Below, one piece after another: positions 44,933-56,634 of a stretch of DNA of 64,000 nucleotides. The DNA comes from Annona cherimola (lineage: Eukaryota; Streptophyta; Magnoliopsida; Magnoliales; Annonaceae): contig CM059972.1 of assembly GCA_030490835.1 (NCBI GenBank), positions 34,079,452 through 34,143,451 of the forward strand. Direction: 5' to 3'. The notes beneath the pieces are model-generated. The model did no database searches, was not told the origin of the DNA, and worked only from the letters and a program-made list of their open reading frames with translations. Each line of letters begins with the position of its first letter. Within the stretch, counting starts at the first letter, position 1. The position numbers and the translations under genes are program-made.

Positions 44933-46986
44933 GTTTTGGGACGAAACCTATTATAAGGGGGGGAGGATTGTGAAACCCTAGTTTGTATAGAAGTCATGTA
45001 AATGATATTGAATGAACTATGTGTGAATGATGTATTCATATTTGAAGTATTTGCAATTTTTAAGATTTTTTCAGTTAGTTCATCTATGTGAATAATTGTT
45101 TAAATTTATTACGTGAAGATAACGTGGTTTATTATGATTGAAATATCATATTAAATATGGATAAATATTATCATGTCATAAAAAGTCTAATTAAATCTCA
45201 TAAGTGATTAATGAAGATTAGGAGGTTAATTATAGAACCAAGTTGTGATAATATTGAAAAATTCATAACTTGAAGACCTTAAGTCGAATTAAGGTGAAAT
45301 TTGAGGGGGAAGCATATAATTTTATGCTTAATGTCATGGAAAAATTAGAATATGAAAATTTTGATGAAAATTGATCATCACCGTTCAAAACTTAAAATGA
45401 TGATAACTTGGGCTAGAAAGATCGGATTTAGATGAAATTTGAAATGAACGGCTAAAATTATGAAATCAAGGTTTTGGATGGATTTGATCATGCAAATGAT
45501 TAATGGATTAATGTTTCACGAAATTTTGATTGAGGATTTTGATTTTTCCAATCGTAAAGTAAATGACATTTATGATGAAATTGAATAAAATAAACAAATG
45601 AAAGAAGACAAATTTCAGGTGTCAAGAGAGGATAATTTGTAGGGTATTATGTAATTTATTAAAAATGAGAAAATCCCTGCAATTATCTCTTAATTAAAAT
45701 GCATAATTTATGGGTCAAATGGAAAATGGAATAGGTGGCAGATTATGGACGTCCAAACAGCATTATAGTTGGATTTTTGGAATTTTTTAATAATAAAATG
45801 TATACCCAAAGTCAACAAGGAGTTAATGTGGATACTTTTGCATTAAATTTAAGTGGAATTCGGATTTATTAGGAGCTGATCTAGACTGTTGAATGGAAGA
45901 TGAAAAAGTGGACAGCAACATGCTCTTTGGGTGATGTGGACGGTTTTGGCAGCTCAATGCATACTTTATGATTTTTTTATTAACCAAAATTGACCCTAAA
46001 TGCCCTACTCTACTAGATAATTAATGAGTGATTAATTAAATCTGTGAAAAAATTTATTATGATAAGATCATCTGCTGCAAATTTGGGACGTGGACAGGCA
46101 TCAAAAAATGGGCAGAAAATGGTGACCGTTCAAGTGGACAGAAAAGCCATTTTTATATTTTTTTAAAAATTTTAAAATGCACAGATAATTATCTTAGGTA
46201 ATAGGGGATGTAAATGTGCATTTATTAATTGCAAAAATTTGTTGAAAAATGGGAGAATAGCAGCTGATGGTGGACGTGCAACAGATGGACAGCCTTGTGA
46301 TGATTTAATGCAATGGATAATTAGTGAATTTATAATTAAGAAAAAAATAATTTTAATGGCCCACAAGCTGCCATGTCATCTAAGAGGATAGGAATGCATT
46401 GGAAATTGCATGGATGATGTGGCATGTGGGGCCCATTTGCTGGAAATTTCCAGCTAATTGCATATAAGCAAGGGGACGTCCAAGCATAGGGCTGGGTACT
46501 TAGAAAAAAATCTGCATTTTGAGTCTTCATTTCAGCAGCACCCTACGTCCCTCTTTTTCACCCCTTTCAAACCCAAAAATTTAGTGAAGAAACAAAGAAA
46601 GAAAAGGAGGAGTTAAGAAGAAGAAGCTTGCTTGAGAAAAGGAGAAGTGAAGTAGCACTCAATACAAGTAAGTAGATGATTTGAGTTGAGTGATTCTAAT
46701 TCAGTTTTTCTAATTTAATTTGTGAGCTATGCATGTGTTTCATTTGGGAATTTAATGAAAGTTTATAACAAGTAGTATACTTAAGAGTTAGAAGTAAGTA
46801 GGAAGTGATTTGTGTGATATATATGCTTCAACACTAGCTTAAATATGCTAAAAAATTGTGTTTTAAGTTTCTGTTTGAATTAGTGAATGTAATCATGTGA
46901 TAATTCATGAATTAGTGTTGGTTATATCTGAAATTTAGCATGTGTTGTGAAGTATAGAAGGTAAGCTAGTTAAGATTTCTTCTAAG

Positions 46987-47180
46987 ACCCGAAATTCACT
47001 CCTAAATGATGAAAATGATATATGAAATGATTTAAATAAATTATGGATGAAATGTAGGGTAAAATACCCTAGATATAGGGTATTTTACCCGAAATTCACT
47101 CCTAAATGATGAAAATGATATATGAAATGATTTAAATAAATTATGGATGAAATGTAGGGTAAAATACCCTAGATATAGGA
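46987..47180 (+). repeat. 100-bp tandem duplication with perfect palindrome in B right LTR
   Basis: Units starting at 46987 and 47087 repeat the stretch that begins ACCCGAAATTCACTCC. The middle LTR has one copy (about 37015). At the junction 47057-47090 there is a 15-bp perfect inverted repeat with a GATA loop. Confidence 0.85.
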
Positions 47181-47925
47181 CACTTTGGACGTGAATAAGG
47201 GCATCACATAAACTGCCTAAATTCGGATTTTAACCGAAGTGAAAAGTGGACGTCCAAATGGTGTAAACGGGTACCCTATACATGTGGAAAATGTTGCTGT
47301 TTTGCAAATAACATATATATGGAGTTTAAATATGTGAAAATGCATTGAAATTAGGGCAAAGAAATTGAGATAAATTTCCAGAATTAAACAGATAAAAATC
47401 TGTTTATGTTGGAGTATCAAAAGAGACGTATAAAGTGTGAAAATTGGATGTCAAAGTGGCTGTTTTTGTAAGTTCGAGAATTGTGAATTAAAAATTCATA
47501 AAAATGCATTAATTAGGTGTTAAATGAAGTGAATAAACTTTCTGAATTAGTGGATAAGTTGTTGATTTGAAAAATTTTAAGAAATATATGAATTAGACGC
47601 AGTTAGACGTACATATGTGAAGCAATGCACATGATAAAAGGATAAATACATTATGTGAAATATTAAAATACAAAAATATGTTAAAATATGTTGGAAAAAT
47701 GTGAAATGCATTGCTGAATTAATAATCTCTAATTTTGAGATTATTATATGAGAATTTAATATGAGGCATAATGAATAATTTAGATACGTAAGTGTAAAGT
47801 ACGCATACCCGACTTGGAGATTAAACGGGTTATGAATATATATATATATATATGAAAATGGGTTGGAAAACTAAATAAATGCAAGCAAATAGAATTTATA
47901 TAGAATTTATGTTATTCTGTCATAG

Positions 47926-47970
47926 GCAAAGGAAAGGAAAAGGTTGATCCGGGAAGCTCTCACGAACAAG
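47926..47970 (+). other. Candidate 45-nt micro-exon in B right LTR
   Basis: Acceptor-like TTATTCTGTCATAG precedes it and GTAAGCAAGC follows it. Length and sequence match 37845-37889. Confidence 0.42.
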
Positions 47971-48921
47971 GTAAGCAAGCAACTTTTCTAAATGAATTTC
48001 TCTTTATTAAAATTTCCTTGAAATTATTGTAAAAGATGTTTTAACTTCTTTTCTTGATTTAACAAATGTTATTTGAAATTTATTTCTAAATTTTTAAGAA
48101 TGGTTATTCCTTAGTTCACTAGGTATTTTAAATTGATTTATATAACTGCTTTGTGATAAATGAAAACTGTTGTCCTGTGATATAATGTGTGAAAAATCAT
48201 GCTAGCATGTCATGGATAAATTCATGTGCACGCATAAGGTTCACCTTAAAGGAATAAGCGGACCAATTGTCCCCCTTTGGTGTTACCGAGTCGCCGGCGG
48301 CGTCTCCTTGTTTGAAAGGAGATGAAGACGGATGATCGCCTAGCTAGCCTTTATCCTAAGGGATCATGATTCATTCATTACAGTATCATTGTATATCCCC
48401 GAGGGGGTATAAGTTTGCTTTCCCTAATGATTTTAAATAAAATATTTCTGCTCCGCAGGTAGCTGATCACTTGATAAGTGTCTCTACTAAATGCAGAGAA
48501 ACCTTTTTGTTGAAAAAGATTTCCTTTAAAATGATTTGCTTGGAAATATATAATGCTTGCTTATTGAGTATAGAACTCACGTTTTTGTTTTCCAAACCCA
48601 TAGACAGGTGAATGAAGAGACTCGGCAGAGGAACAAATAAAATATCATTTTAGCAAGAGAATAACTTTTGCAATCATGATGATATAGTAGAATTTATGCT
48701 GAATGAATGTAATTAAGTTGTTTTTTTCATAAGGACAACTATGATTATAACATGCAGTGACATCTGATTTAGGAAACTGTTGAAATGTTTCTGATTTACT
48801 TGCATCATTGTATGTTGAATGGATAGAAATGACTTAGTTACTACCTGATATATAATTAAGAGGAAATAAACTCTTATGAAAACATATTAAATTGGATAAT
48901 TGTCCGTTAAAAACTCGACGT

Positions 48922-48946
48922 GTGACAGGGCAACAATCCTGATCAC
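48922..48946 (+). other. U5 hairpin, B right LTR
   Basis: Same sequence as at 11410-11434: GTGACAGG, loop GCAACAAT, CCTGATCAC. Confidence 0.5.
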
Positions 48947-49012
48947 GTTTACCAGTCAATACCGATCCCGAGGTAAGGCTCAAGATGTGACGCTCGGGTT
49001 GGGGGCGCCACA

Positions 49013-49353
49013 ACTTATTTAGAATTATAAGTTCTATGTGATTCAATGATTGAATGTATGTATGTGTGGAATGAAAATTTAATTGTAGAAAAGTATGAAG
49101 AGATACTATGAATGAGATGATGAAATTTACTACGAGTGTATTGCCGCTTGTATGATATATGATGTTGATTGTAAAGAAATGATTGATGAATAATGGTGTG
49201 AATATAGAGATATGAACGATGATGAACGAAAAAAAAAATTTGGACGAGATACAATTAAGAACCGCCGCGTGATCAGGGAAACAAACCTTATTCACATTTA
49301 CCAATCAATAAGGACTTGAGGTAAGGAAAACACGTCTCGGTTTGGGGCTCCAC
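49013..49353 (+). mobile_element. Family E-related LTR 3' end, plus strand
   Basis: These 341 bases end TTTGGGGCTCCACA and include a diverged U5 hairpin (49269-49295) and the GACGAGATACAATTAAGAACC block of family E. They are the U5 end of an LTR on the plus strand, cut on the left by the B array. Short minus-strand ORFs here have no similarity that I recognise. Confidence 0.65.
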
Positions 49354-49386
49354 ATCCTTACTCCGGGATCTTGTCGATTGGTAAAT

Positions 49387-49413
49387 GTGAGTCAGGATTA
49401 TTGCCCTGATCAT
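49387..49413 (-). other. U5 hairpin, E1 3' LTR
   Basis: Minus-strand TGATCAGG, loop GCAATAAT, CCTGACTCA. The loop has one C to T change. Confidence 0.45.
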
Positions 49414-50260
49414 GCGGCGGGTTCTTAATTAGATCTCGTCCAATTTTCTTTTTTTTCTTTTCATTCGTCACTTAAGCATACATTATATTCATAATAAACT
49501 CATCCATATCATCATAAAAACCATTCGATTCATAATAAACTCATCCATATCATCATAAAACCATTTATATCTTCTTTTTATTGAAAACATTCACATAAGT
49601 ACAATAATGCATGTAATATTCATAAATCATGCCTTCAACATGATTATCATACATTTGTCCTTTTGGACGCATACATATAACTGCAATTAAATTTGTAGGC
49701 CATTTCTACCTGACATCCTTTAAGAATCAACTCCATAGCCTGTTTGTCATTTTGAAAACACATATGAGTAATAATACTCAGCAAACAAGCCTTTTTCTTT
49801 GGCAAGTAAACATTTTCCTTTCATTCAAATGCATTTCTCCCCATTTGGTAGGAGACACTTACTACGTGATCAATTACCAATGGGGCAGAAACCTTTTCAT
49901 GCATTTCATGAGAATGCAATGCATTCACTCATTCATGACTTTCCTTGTGCCTCCAACCTTTGGAAGGACGTCGCGGGCACACAGCCCTAGCAACTTGGCA
50001 ATAGTGAAGGAGGACCTTCTGATTCGCTTACTACCTCCACCAAAGTCTCTTCCTTGTGTACCATGAACATACACATATGCCGGCATGACATGCTCCATAA
50101 AAACTTGATAAATCATTTAGAAAGTAATTTAACAAGCAGTTAGCAATCATTTCATGTAAAGGATTATAGGAATGACCATCCTTAAATTTAATTCATAAAA
50201 CATGTAAGCAAACAATTTGCAATCATTTAGAAATATTTAGAAAACATATAGCTTGCTTAC

Positions 50261-50299
50261 CTCCTCAGTTGGTGTCATCGACTTTCTCTTTTCCTTTTT
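50261..50299 (-). other. Candidate 39-nt micro-exon in E1 3' LTR
   Basis: On the minus strand, acceptor-like CCTTTTTCCTTGAATAG, a 39-nt segment, then donor GTAAGCAAGC. It has the same length and flanks as 4541-4579. Confidence 0.42.
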
Positions 50300-51946
50300 C
50301 TATTCAAGGAAAAAGGATATTTTATTTCTTCTATTCAAGCTACTTCCCATGCATGTTCTATAATATTTAGGCATTATTTCTTTATATGGATATTTTTATC
50401 CATAGGTTCCTCAAAAATTCCATCTTTATATTTAAATATTAATCTCAAAATTTTTCAAAAATCACGCTATTTACTGTAGCAAATCATTGTAGTAAATCAC
50501 TGTAGCAGTTACTGTTCATCCCGAGGTTACTATTCACAGAGACATGGTTACTGTTCATGGGTTCCAAAAATTGATTTTTTTTCCAAAAATAAAAAATACA
50601 ATGACATATCTTATGCCTAGTATATCATAGAAAATTTTAAACATTTTCAATTTATCATCATTTACTTGGCGAAAAAATCATTTTCTCCATATATTAAAAA
50701 TCAACATAAATTCACTTAAGCATAATCCTTAATTCCAAAAATCATAAAATTACTACATCATCATTACAACATCATATTTATCATAATCATACATCCCAAA
50801 TCATCATTTATCAATTTTGGAGTATTATTTTCACATATCATATGCTATCTTCCCGAATATCCTATCTTCGCTCCAAATTTTTTATGTTTTGGCATAATTC
50901 TATTTAAGCATTATATCTATACTTATTTTCTCATGCTTAAGAATTATCTAAGCATGTTTTTACCCTACTTAATATCCAAAAAAAATTTGGATAGAAATCA
51001 CTTACCCTAAGTGGAGATACGCCTCTTTTTCTTACACTTTCTCTCTCTACCTTACTTTTTTTTTCATTGGATGTGGGGGTTGGTTTGGGGACTTGGAATG
51101 GCTCAAATGGAGCTGGGATTTCTTGGCCTTGGACGTTCTCCTTGCTGCCATATTTATAGTGTTGCATTCTTCAAGAATTTGGAATTTACCCCTAGCTTTG
51201 AGGTATTTAATTATAAATTGGTATTTATTTTTAATATGGAAAATCGCTTTGAGCCACGAGCTGCCCACCCTATGCTGCTCTATTTTCTACCTGTTTTTTT
51301 ATTTTTAAAATTAATTAATTTAGGCTAAATAAATCTTAGCCGTTGATTAAAGATGAGGTTGATCATGGACCATTGATCTTGGTCAAACCTCCGGCCACCC
51401 TAGCCTGCTCCAGCTGCCTTTTAATTAATTTTTTTTAATTATTTATTTTAAATAAAAAGTCAAAAGTTAATTAATGTAAAGTTAGGCTACTTTTTTATCT
51501 TCATTTGACGTGTCATCTTGACCCTTGATTTGTGATTTTCATCACATCTTAACCCATTCATCATGTCCATCATGAATTTTTAATCATCCATAAAAAAATT
51601 TATCGAATTCCGACGCCCATATTGCAAATTATGATTTTTTCTTTAATTTTCCACAAAAATCCAAAATTGGATTAAAATATCAAAAAGTAATGCTATTTTG
51701 TCTTGTAGTGATTAAATCTCCTTTTTCATCTTTTTATGATTAAGTTAATCTAAGTGATTAACTCTTAATCACGTGTCTTAATCAAGGATTACTATTCACG
51801 TGCACTATTCCTCCGATTTTTATATATAATTATTTTAACCTCTATTCCGACATATTTTATACTTATGAATGTATATTTCCTGAATATATTACCTAAGGTT
51901 TACAACCCTAAGATTTTATGCACGTGTCTAAGATCGGGGTTTCACA

Positions 51947-52330
51947 ATCCTCCCCCCCTAATAATAGGTTTCGTCCCAAAACCTGTTGCCCTTCAAATAT
52001 TTCATTACGCTTTTTCTGCGTAATTAGACATCTATATTCAAAAGCATATTAACATTTTCTGGATTTTGCTAATTCATATGAAGGAAATCCTTCTTTTTGC
52101 CTATCTTTAAATGTATTGGGATTTCAAACAATTCCCTTCATCATTGCACCCCATTTATTTAGCCTCAATTTTTATCATAGGATTAAATATTATCATGCTT
52201 ATCATACCTTGCATACTTGATTCTTTACTTGCCATTTTATATCCTTGGTTTCTTCTACCCATAATGTGTGTGTGGTTACATATTAGTATGAATATGTAAC
52301 ATCTGAATTAAATAATGAATTTCTTAAAAT
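51947..52330 (-). other. E1 internal region after gag: pol deleted
   Basis: From the PPT (about 51947-51960) to the gag end there are only about 380 AT-rich bases and no pol motif. Gag reads VTGMI and a few homologous bases (as in B, VVTGMVYIL) before similarity stops near 52300. Protease, RT, RNaseH and integrase are therefore missing. E1 could move only with help from another element. Confidence 0.7.
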
Positions 52331-53673
52331 TTAAATCATACCTGTAACCAATTCTTCCTCAGTTTCTTGAGATTCCATCCCGGTGAGGGCTTGGACACGC
52401 ACAGGGTTGTTGGCTATGGCGGGGGCTTTCTGTTGGTCCAACCTTCCTTGAGTTGGAGCTTCCTGTGTTTTGTTTGGGCAGTCGAATGATATATGCCCGA
52501 CTTGGCCACATATGAAGCACTTGGTTGTTCTGCATTCCCGAGCCATATGTCCCACTTGACCACACTTAAAATATTTCCTGAATCCTTGGAAGCATTCACC
52601 AGATTGGTGCTTATGGCAAGTTTTGCAAGGTGAGGTACTCTTTCCCTTGGAACTGGATTCCTCCTTTCCATCCATTGTCTTCTCATTTTTCCCTTTCTTG
52701 GCCCCATTTTCCTTGAGAGCCCAGACGAATTGCTCTTGAGCTTGCCTAAGCTCCTGTGTCCTCATGAACTCCATTTCTAATGCCCTAGCTCCTTCTATAC
52801 TAGAGGCATAATCTTTTATTAGTAAGGGGGTTAGTCCCTCCCTTAATTGGGGTCTCAGCCCACGTTGGAACCTCTGTGCCTTATTTTCTGACACATTAGC
52901 AATCCATGGTACATACCTAACTAAGGCATCGAATCTTGTTCATATTCAGTCACCGTCATTTTGCCTTGATAGAGTTTCTCAAACTCTATCACCTTTTGGC
53001 TTTGCATGCCTACCGGAAGGTATTCTTTATTAAATTCTTCCAAAAATTCTTGCCACGTAACCCGTTATGGGTGTGGCATGGTAATCATCAATGTTTCCCA
53101 CCATTCATAAGCGTCTTTAACCAGCAGGTGGGTAGCACATAAGACCTTTTGCTGATCATTGCAAGGCGAAATCCGAAATAACTTTTTGATTTCCATGATC
53201 CATTGCTCTGCAATGATGGGGTCTGGTTCCACAGCAAACTTAGGGGGTCGTTGGGCTAGGAAGGCATTAATAGACTTTCTATCAGCCTCTAGGAGGGCAT
53301 CTTCTACACCTCTAGAAAAATTAGAGTTGGCCGATGGGCCGGGTCTTTCCCCATTATCACCTTGCAGTGAGGCCCGCTGATTTCTTTCCCACATACCTTG
53401 TATTATTTCGGTGGCCTGAGTTGTCCATTGTTGCATTGCCTTTTCCATGGCTGCAGCTATCCTTTCTTCTATCTGCCTTTCTTGGTTAGCTCTCCTTTCT
53501 GCATGGAATTCAGAGCTAGCCTCTTCTCGTCGTTGATGGGTCCTTGATGTCTATCCTTTTGACTCAGACCTTTTGGTTCGTTTACTGGTTTCTTCTACTT
53601 TGGGTCGGCTAACCGATTCTCTTATCGGTGCCTTCCCTTTATTCAGCCTAGCTCCGGCTCTTGTAGTTGGCAT
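52331..53673 (-). pseudogene. gag: Element E1 gag
   Basis: Starts at 53673 with MPTTRAGARLNKGK. The core contains FPVEEFNKEYLP-type sequence (EEFNKEYLPVGMQSQKVIEF) and LLIKDYASSIEGARALE, close to family B. Zinc region: KYFKCGQVGHMAREC (first cysteine lost) and intact CFICGQVGHISFDC. Damage: TAG near 53551, TAA near 53067, and a one-base frameshift near 52925. The ATG lies ten bases after CATATAG, with TACTAAC about 20 bases further upstream, a textbook 3' splice site. No ORF0 lies between PBS and gag. Confidence 0.82.
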
Positions 53674-53873
53674 TTTTGCTTTCTATATGCACAAAACTTT
53701 GGTTAGTATCATAACATTCTTATAATACTAACATTCATAACATTATTCATATTCAAGCATCTATGTCACATACATCCATATATGTTTCTCATATATGTAT
53801 TGTTTTATATCAATATCATAGAAATATCGTAACCTCTTAAACATGTAAATTCAAACATTAGTTCTTTCTTTTC

Positions 53874-54079
53874 ATGCCTATCTATCAATTCATGCTCTAT
53901 TTCTAACTTTTGTGGTATCATTCCTTTTCTACCACCATTCTTAATTTTTCTCTTTCCACGCCTATTTTCCAATCCTTGCTCTGATACTACTTTTTTGTGG
54001 TATCAAACCTATCCTTTAGTCATCCTTTATTTTCTCCTTCTCCCGCCTATTTACCAATCCTTGCTCTGATACCATTCTC
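53874..54079 (-). repeat. Triplicated LTR/PBS junction in E1
   Basis: Three units of about 86 bp (starting near 53874, 53959 and 54046) repeat CGCCTATTTNCCAATCCTTGCTCTGATAC on the plus strand. The one next to the LTR holds the true PBS (minus TGGTATCAGAGC, 54074-54063). The middle one has AGTATCAGAGC. The third is decayed. Confidence 0.75.
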
Positions 54080-54852
54080 TGTGGCGCCCCGAACCGAGGC
54101 ATCACATTTGTCCTTACTCCGGGATCTTGTTAATTGGTAAATGTGAGTAAGGATTGTTGCCCTGATCATGCGGTGGGTTTTTAATTGGATCTCGTCCAAT
54201 TTTTTTTTCTTTTCTTTTCATTCGTCACTTAAGCATACACTATATTCATAATAAACTCATCCATATCATCATAAAAACCATTCAATTCATAATAAACTCA
54301 TCCATATCATCATAAAACCATTTATATCTTTTTTTTATTGAAAAAATTCAAATAAGTACAATCATGTGTGTAATATCCATAAAACATGTCTTCAACATGA
54401 TTATCATACATTTGTCCTTTTGGACGCATACATATAACTGCAATTAAATTTACAGGACATTTCTACCTGGCATCCTTTAAGAGTCATCTCCATAGCCTGT
54501 TTGTCATTTTGAAAACATATATGAGTAATAATACTTAGTAAGCAAGCCTTTTTCTTTGGCAAGTAAATATTTTTCCTTTCATTCAAATGCATTTCTCCGC
54601 ATTTGGTAGGGGACACTTATCAAGTGATCAATTACCAATGGGACAGAAACCTTTTTATGCATTCCATAAGAATGCATTGCATTCACTCATTCATGACTTT
54701 CCTTGTGCCTCAAACCTTTGGAAGGATGACGCCGGTATACAGCCCTTGCGACTTGACAATAGTGAAGGGGGACTCTCTGATCCGCTTACTACCTCCACCA
54801 AATCCTCTTCCTTGTGCACCATGAACATACACATATGCCGGCATGACATGCT
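54080..54852 (-). mobile_element. Element E1 5' LTR, interrupted by element F
   Basis: Minus-strand LTR end (GGGGCGCCACA at 54080), with U5 hairpin at 54143-54169. It is colinear with the solo LTR until GACATGCT at 54852, where F begins. The remainder should continue beyond the window after F. Confidence 0.88.
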
Positions 54853-56434
54853 TGATAATTGGAAATTAACATTATATTATGTGGGCATTTTATACCAATC
54901 TTATGGGGAATTATTTGAGTTCAATATGAAATTTGGTTTAAAATGTGATTTTTGCATCAATTGGGTGTTGAACATGAATTTTAGGATATTTAATAACTTT
55001 TATAATCTTTCGGCTTGAAATTTCATTCCATTCTTTTGTCTAAGGGAATTCGGACAAGAAGAAATAGGGAACACTTAAGAGCACGATGGATGAAAGAAAA
55101 GATAAACCAAAACAAGCAAGGATGTCGGCGCCTATGCGCCACCCTACAAGCTCATGCCAGAATCTCCAACACCACATTTCAGTCTGCTTCCAGAGAGTTG
55201 GCGCCTAGGCGCCAGCAAGTAGCGCCCAGGCGCGACTTCACCAACGTGCTGAAACGTCTGAAAGGGTTTTGGGGATCACAAGGTAGAATTGCTTCCAGGG
55301 AGTTGGCGCCTAGGCGCCATGACATGCTCATACAGGACTTCCAAGAGGATTTTCTAGGCGCCAACTAAAATAGCGCCCCGGCGCCGTATCAATCAGAAAG
55401 TTCCAGCAAGTTGGTGCCTAGGAGCCGAACAGGTGGCGCCTAGACGCCAATACACAGACCTGCGTACGATTGCGAGCAGCTGGCTTGTTTTAAGGGTTGT
55501 ATAAAAACCCTTTGAGGGTTCCGGACTGAGGGAGGAACTTTCAAAGGATAAGAGAAAAGACCTTTTTTTTAGAGCGAGGTGGAGAGCACAGGAGAGGAGA
55601 ATCGGCGAGTTGCGTGGGGCGACCGACACATCATCGGAGGTCCAAACCAATAAGCTTTTCTTTTCTTTGTTTTTATTGTCTTGCTTAAAATGAGATATTA
55701 TGTTAATTCTCTTTCGGACTTAAACATGCTAGGCTAAACCCTTAATCTAGGATTTAGGATGTAGCATGCGTACAATGTAGCGTGGTGTGGATGTTAATTT
55801 ATTTATGATGGATATTGTTGTTAATTTAATATCTTGTGATTTTAACTCTTGCTTGGTGTGAAGGCCTGCACTTTGGCAATGATTCCTATATATTAGGTGA
55901 TGGAACTGAGAGGTGAAAATCTAATATACGATAATCAAGATATTAAACCTGGAAATCTAAGACCATGAGAATAGGCATGATGACCTTGAGGAATTCCGTG
56001 AACAAACCACAGAACTTAATCGATTCTAATGAACTTAATCCCATGAGAATAGGTGGTTAAGAAGATTAGAGTACGCCTTGTAGGTTTCGTGAGAAGGTGC
56101 AAGGATAAATTAGGGATTGTTCTCCTTTAACAAACAATATCCGTATTAAATAACTATACCACTACCCGTTACAAAAGACGCATGTGAAATTCTAAACCCT
56201 AGATACTCACACTCTCGTTTTCTCCACTCATTTTAATTTCTATTTTATTTTCTCTTCCCAATTCTCTGTTTCTTTTCCATTTAATACATCCTCTTTCAAC
56301 TTTTCTAATCCATTTAATCCGACGAGAAAGTGTTTAAAACTAAAATTTTTAGTCTCGAATTCCCTGTGGATCGATATTTTATATACTACAATCTACGACC
56401 CGTGCACTTGCGGTGAGATTGCGAATAAGTATTT
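54853..56434 (+). repeat. Element F 5' LTR (right end approximate)
   Basis: It carries a cluster of GGCGCCTAGGCGCC palindromes and variants between 55128 and 55450 and a TATA box GTATAAAAACCC at 55499-55510, followed by an AT-rich leader. The exact end before the PBS is uncertain: a CA occurs at 56405-56406, and the PBS begins at 56435. Short ORFs over the palindromes are not genes. Confidence 0.85.
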
Positions 56435-56452
56435 TGGCGCCGTTGCCGAGGA
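56435..56452 (+). other. Element F PBS (tRNA-Asp type)
   Basis: TGGCGCCGTTGCCGAGGA matches the plant tRNA-Asp 3' end with one difference. It is the usual primer of Athila/Tat elements. Confidence 0.9.
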
Positions 56453-56634
56453 ATTCGGCGTTACTTTAAGTTTTATTTTTTTGAAAATACTTTCTTTGTT
56501 CTTTTCTTTTCTTTCTTTATTCTCTTTCTTTTATTGTATCTTCTTCTTTCCTTTGAATTAGCTAGTGAATCTTTGTATGCACCCACATACATGAAGTTTC
56601 GCAAAACAACTAGCTGAAAAACTCTTTGTTGCTG

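Larger units (their letters stand above)
44969..49012 (+). mobile_element. Element B right LTR (4044 bp)
   Basis: It starts TGTGAAACCCTAG after the copy 2 PPT and ends GGGGCGCCACA at 49012. It is colinear with 34983-38951 and differs by scattered substitutions, small indels and a 100-bp tandem duplication at 46987-47180. TATA lies at 46461-46467, donor at 46668, candidate micro-exon at 47926-47970 and U5 hairpin at 48922-48946. No gene is supported inside it. The first flanking bases (ACTTA) would be the target duplication, but its partner is lost on the left. Confidence 0.92.
49354..51946 (-). mobile_element. Element E1 3' LTR (family E, about 2.6 kb, U5 tip missing)
   Basis: The LTR starts at 51946 (minus TGTGAAACCCCGATC) next to a PPT. 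It ends at 49354 about 30 bases short of the expected GGGGCGCCACA, where it is joined head-to-head to 49013-49353. TATA at 51150-51159, donor at 51005-51004, candidate micro-exon 50261-50299 and hairpin 49387-49413 match the solo LTR at 3639-6368. No gene is supported. Confidence 0.88.

Noticed and set aside
47838..47855. TA microsatellite in the B right LTR as a functional element
   Set aside because: A short TA run, shorter in the middle LTR; ordinary slippage.
48834..49304. 156-codon minus-strand ORF rich in Phe, Ile and His
   Set aside because: It spans the B LTR end and the E fragment junction, so it is a chance ORF across two transposons.
55015..55650. ORFs over the GGCGCC palindromes in the F LTR (repeated LAPRRQ or WRLGANSLEA peptides)
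   Set aside because: Palindromic DNA gives similar peptides on both strands; they lie in the LTR promoter region.
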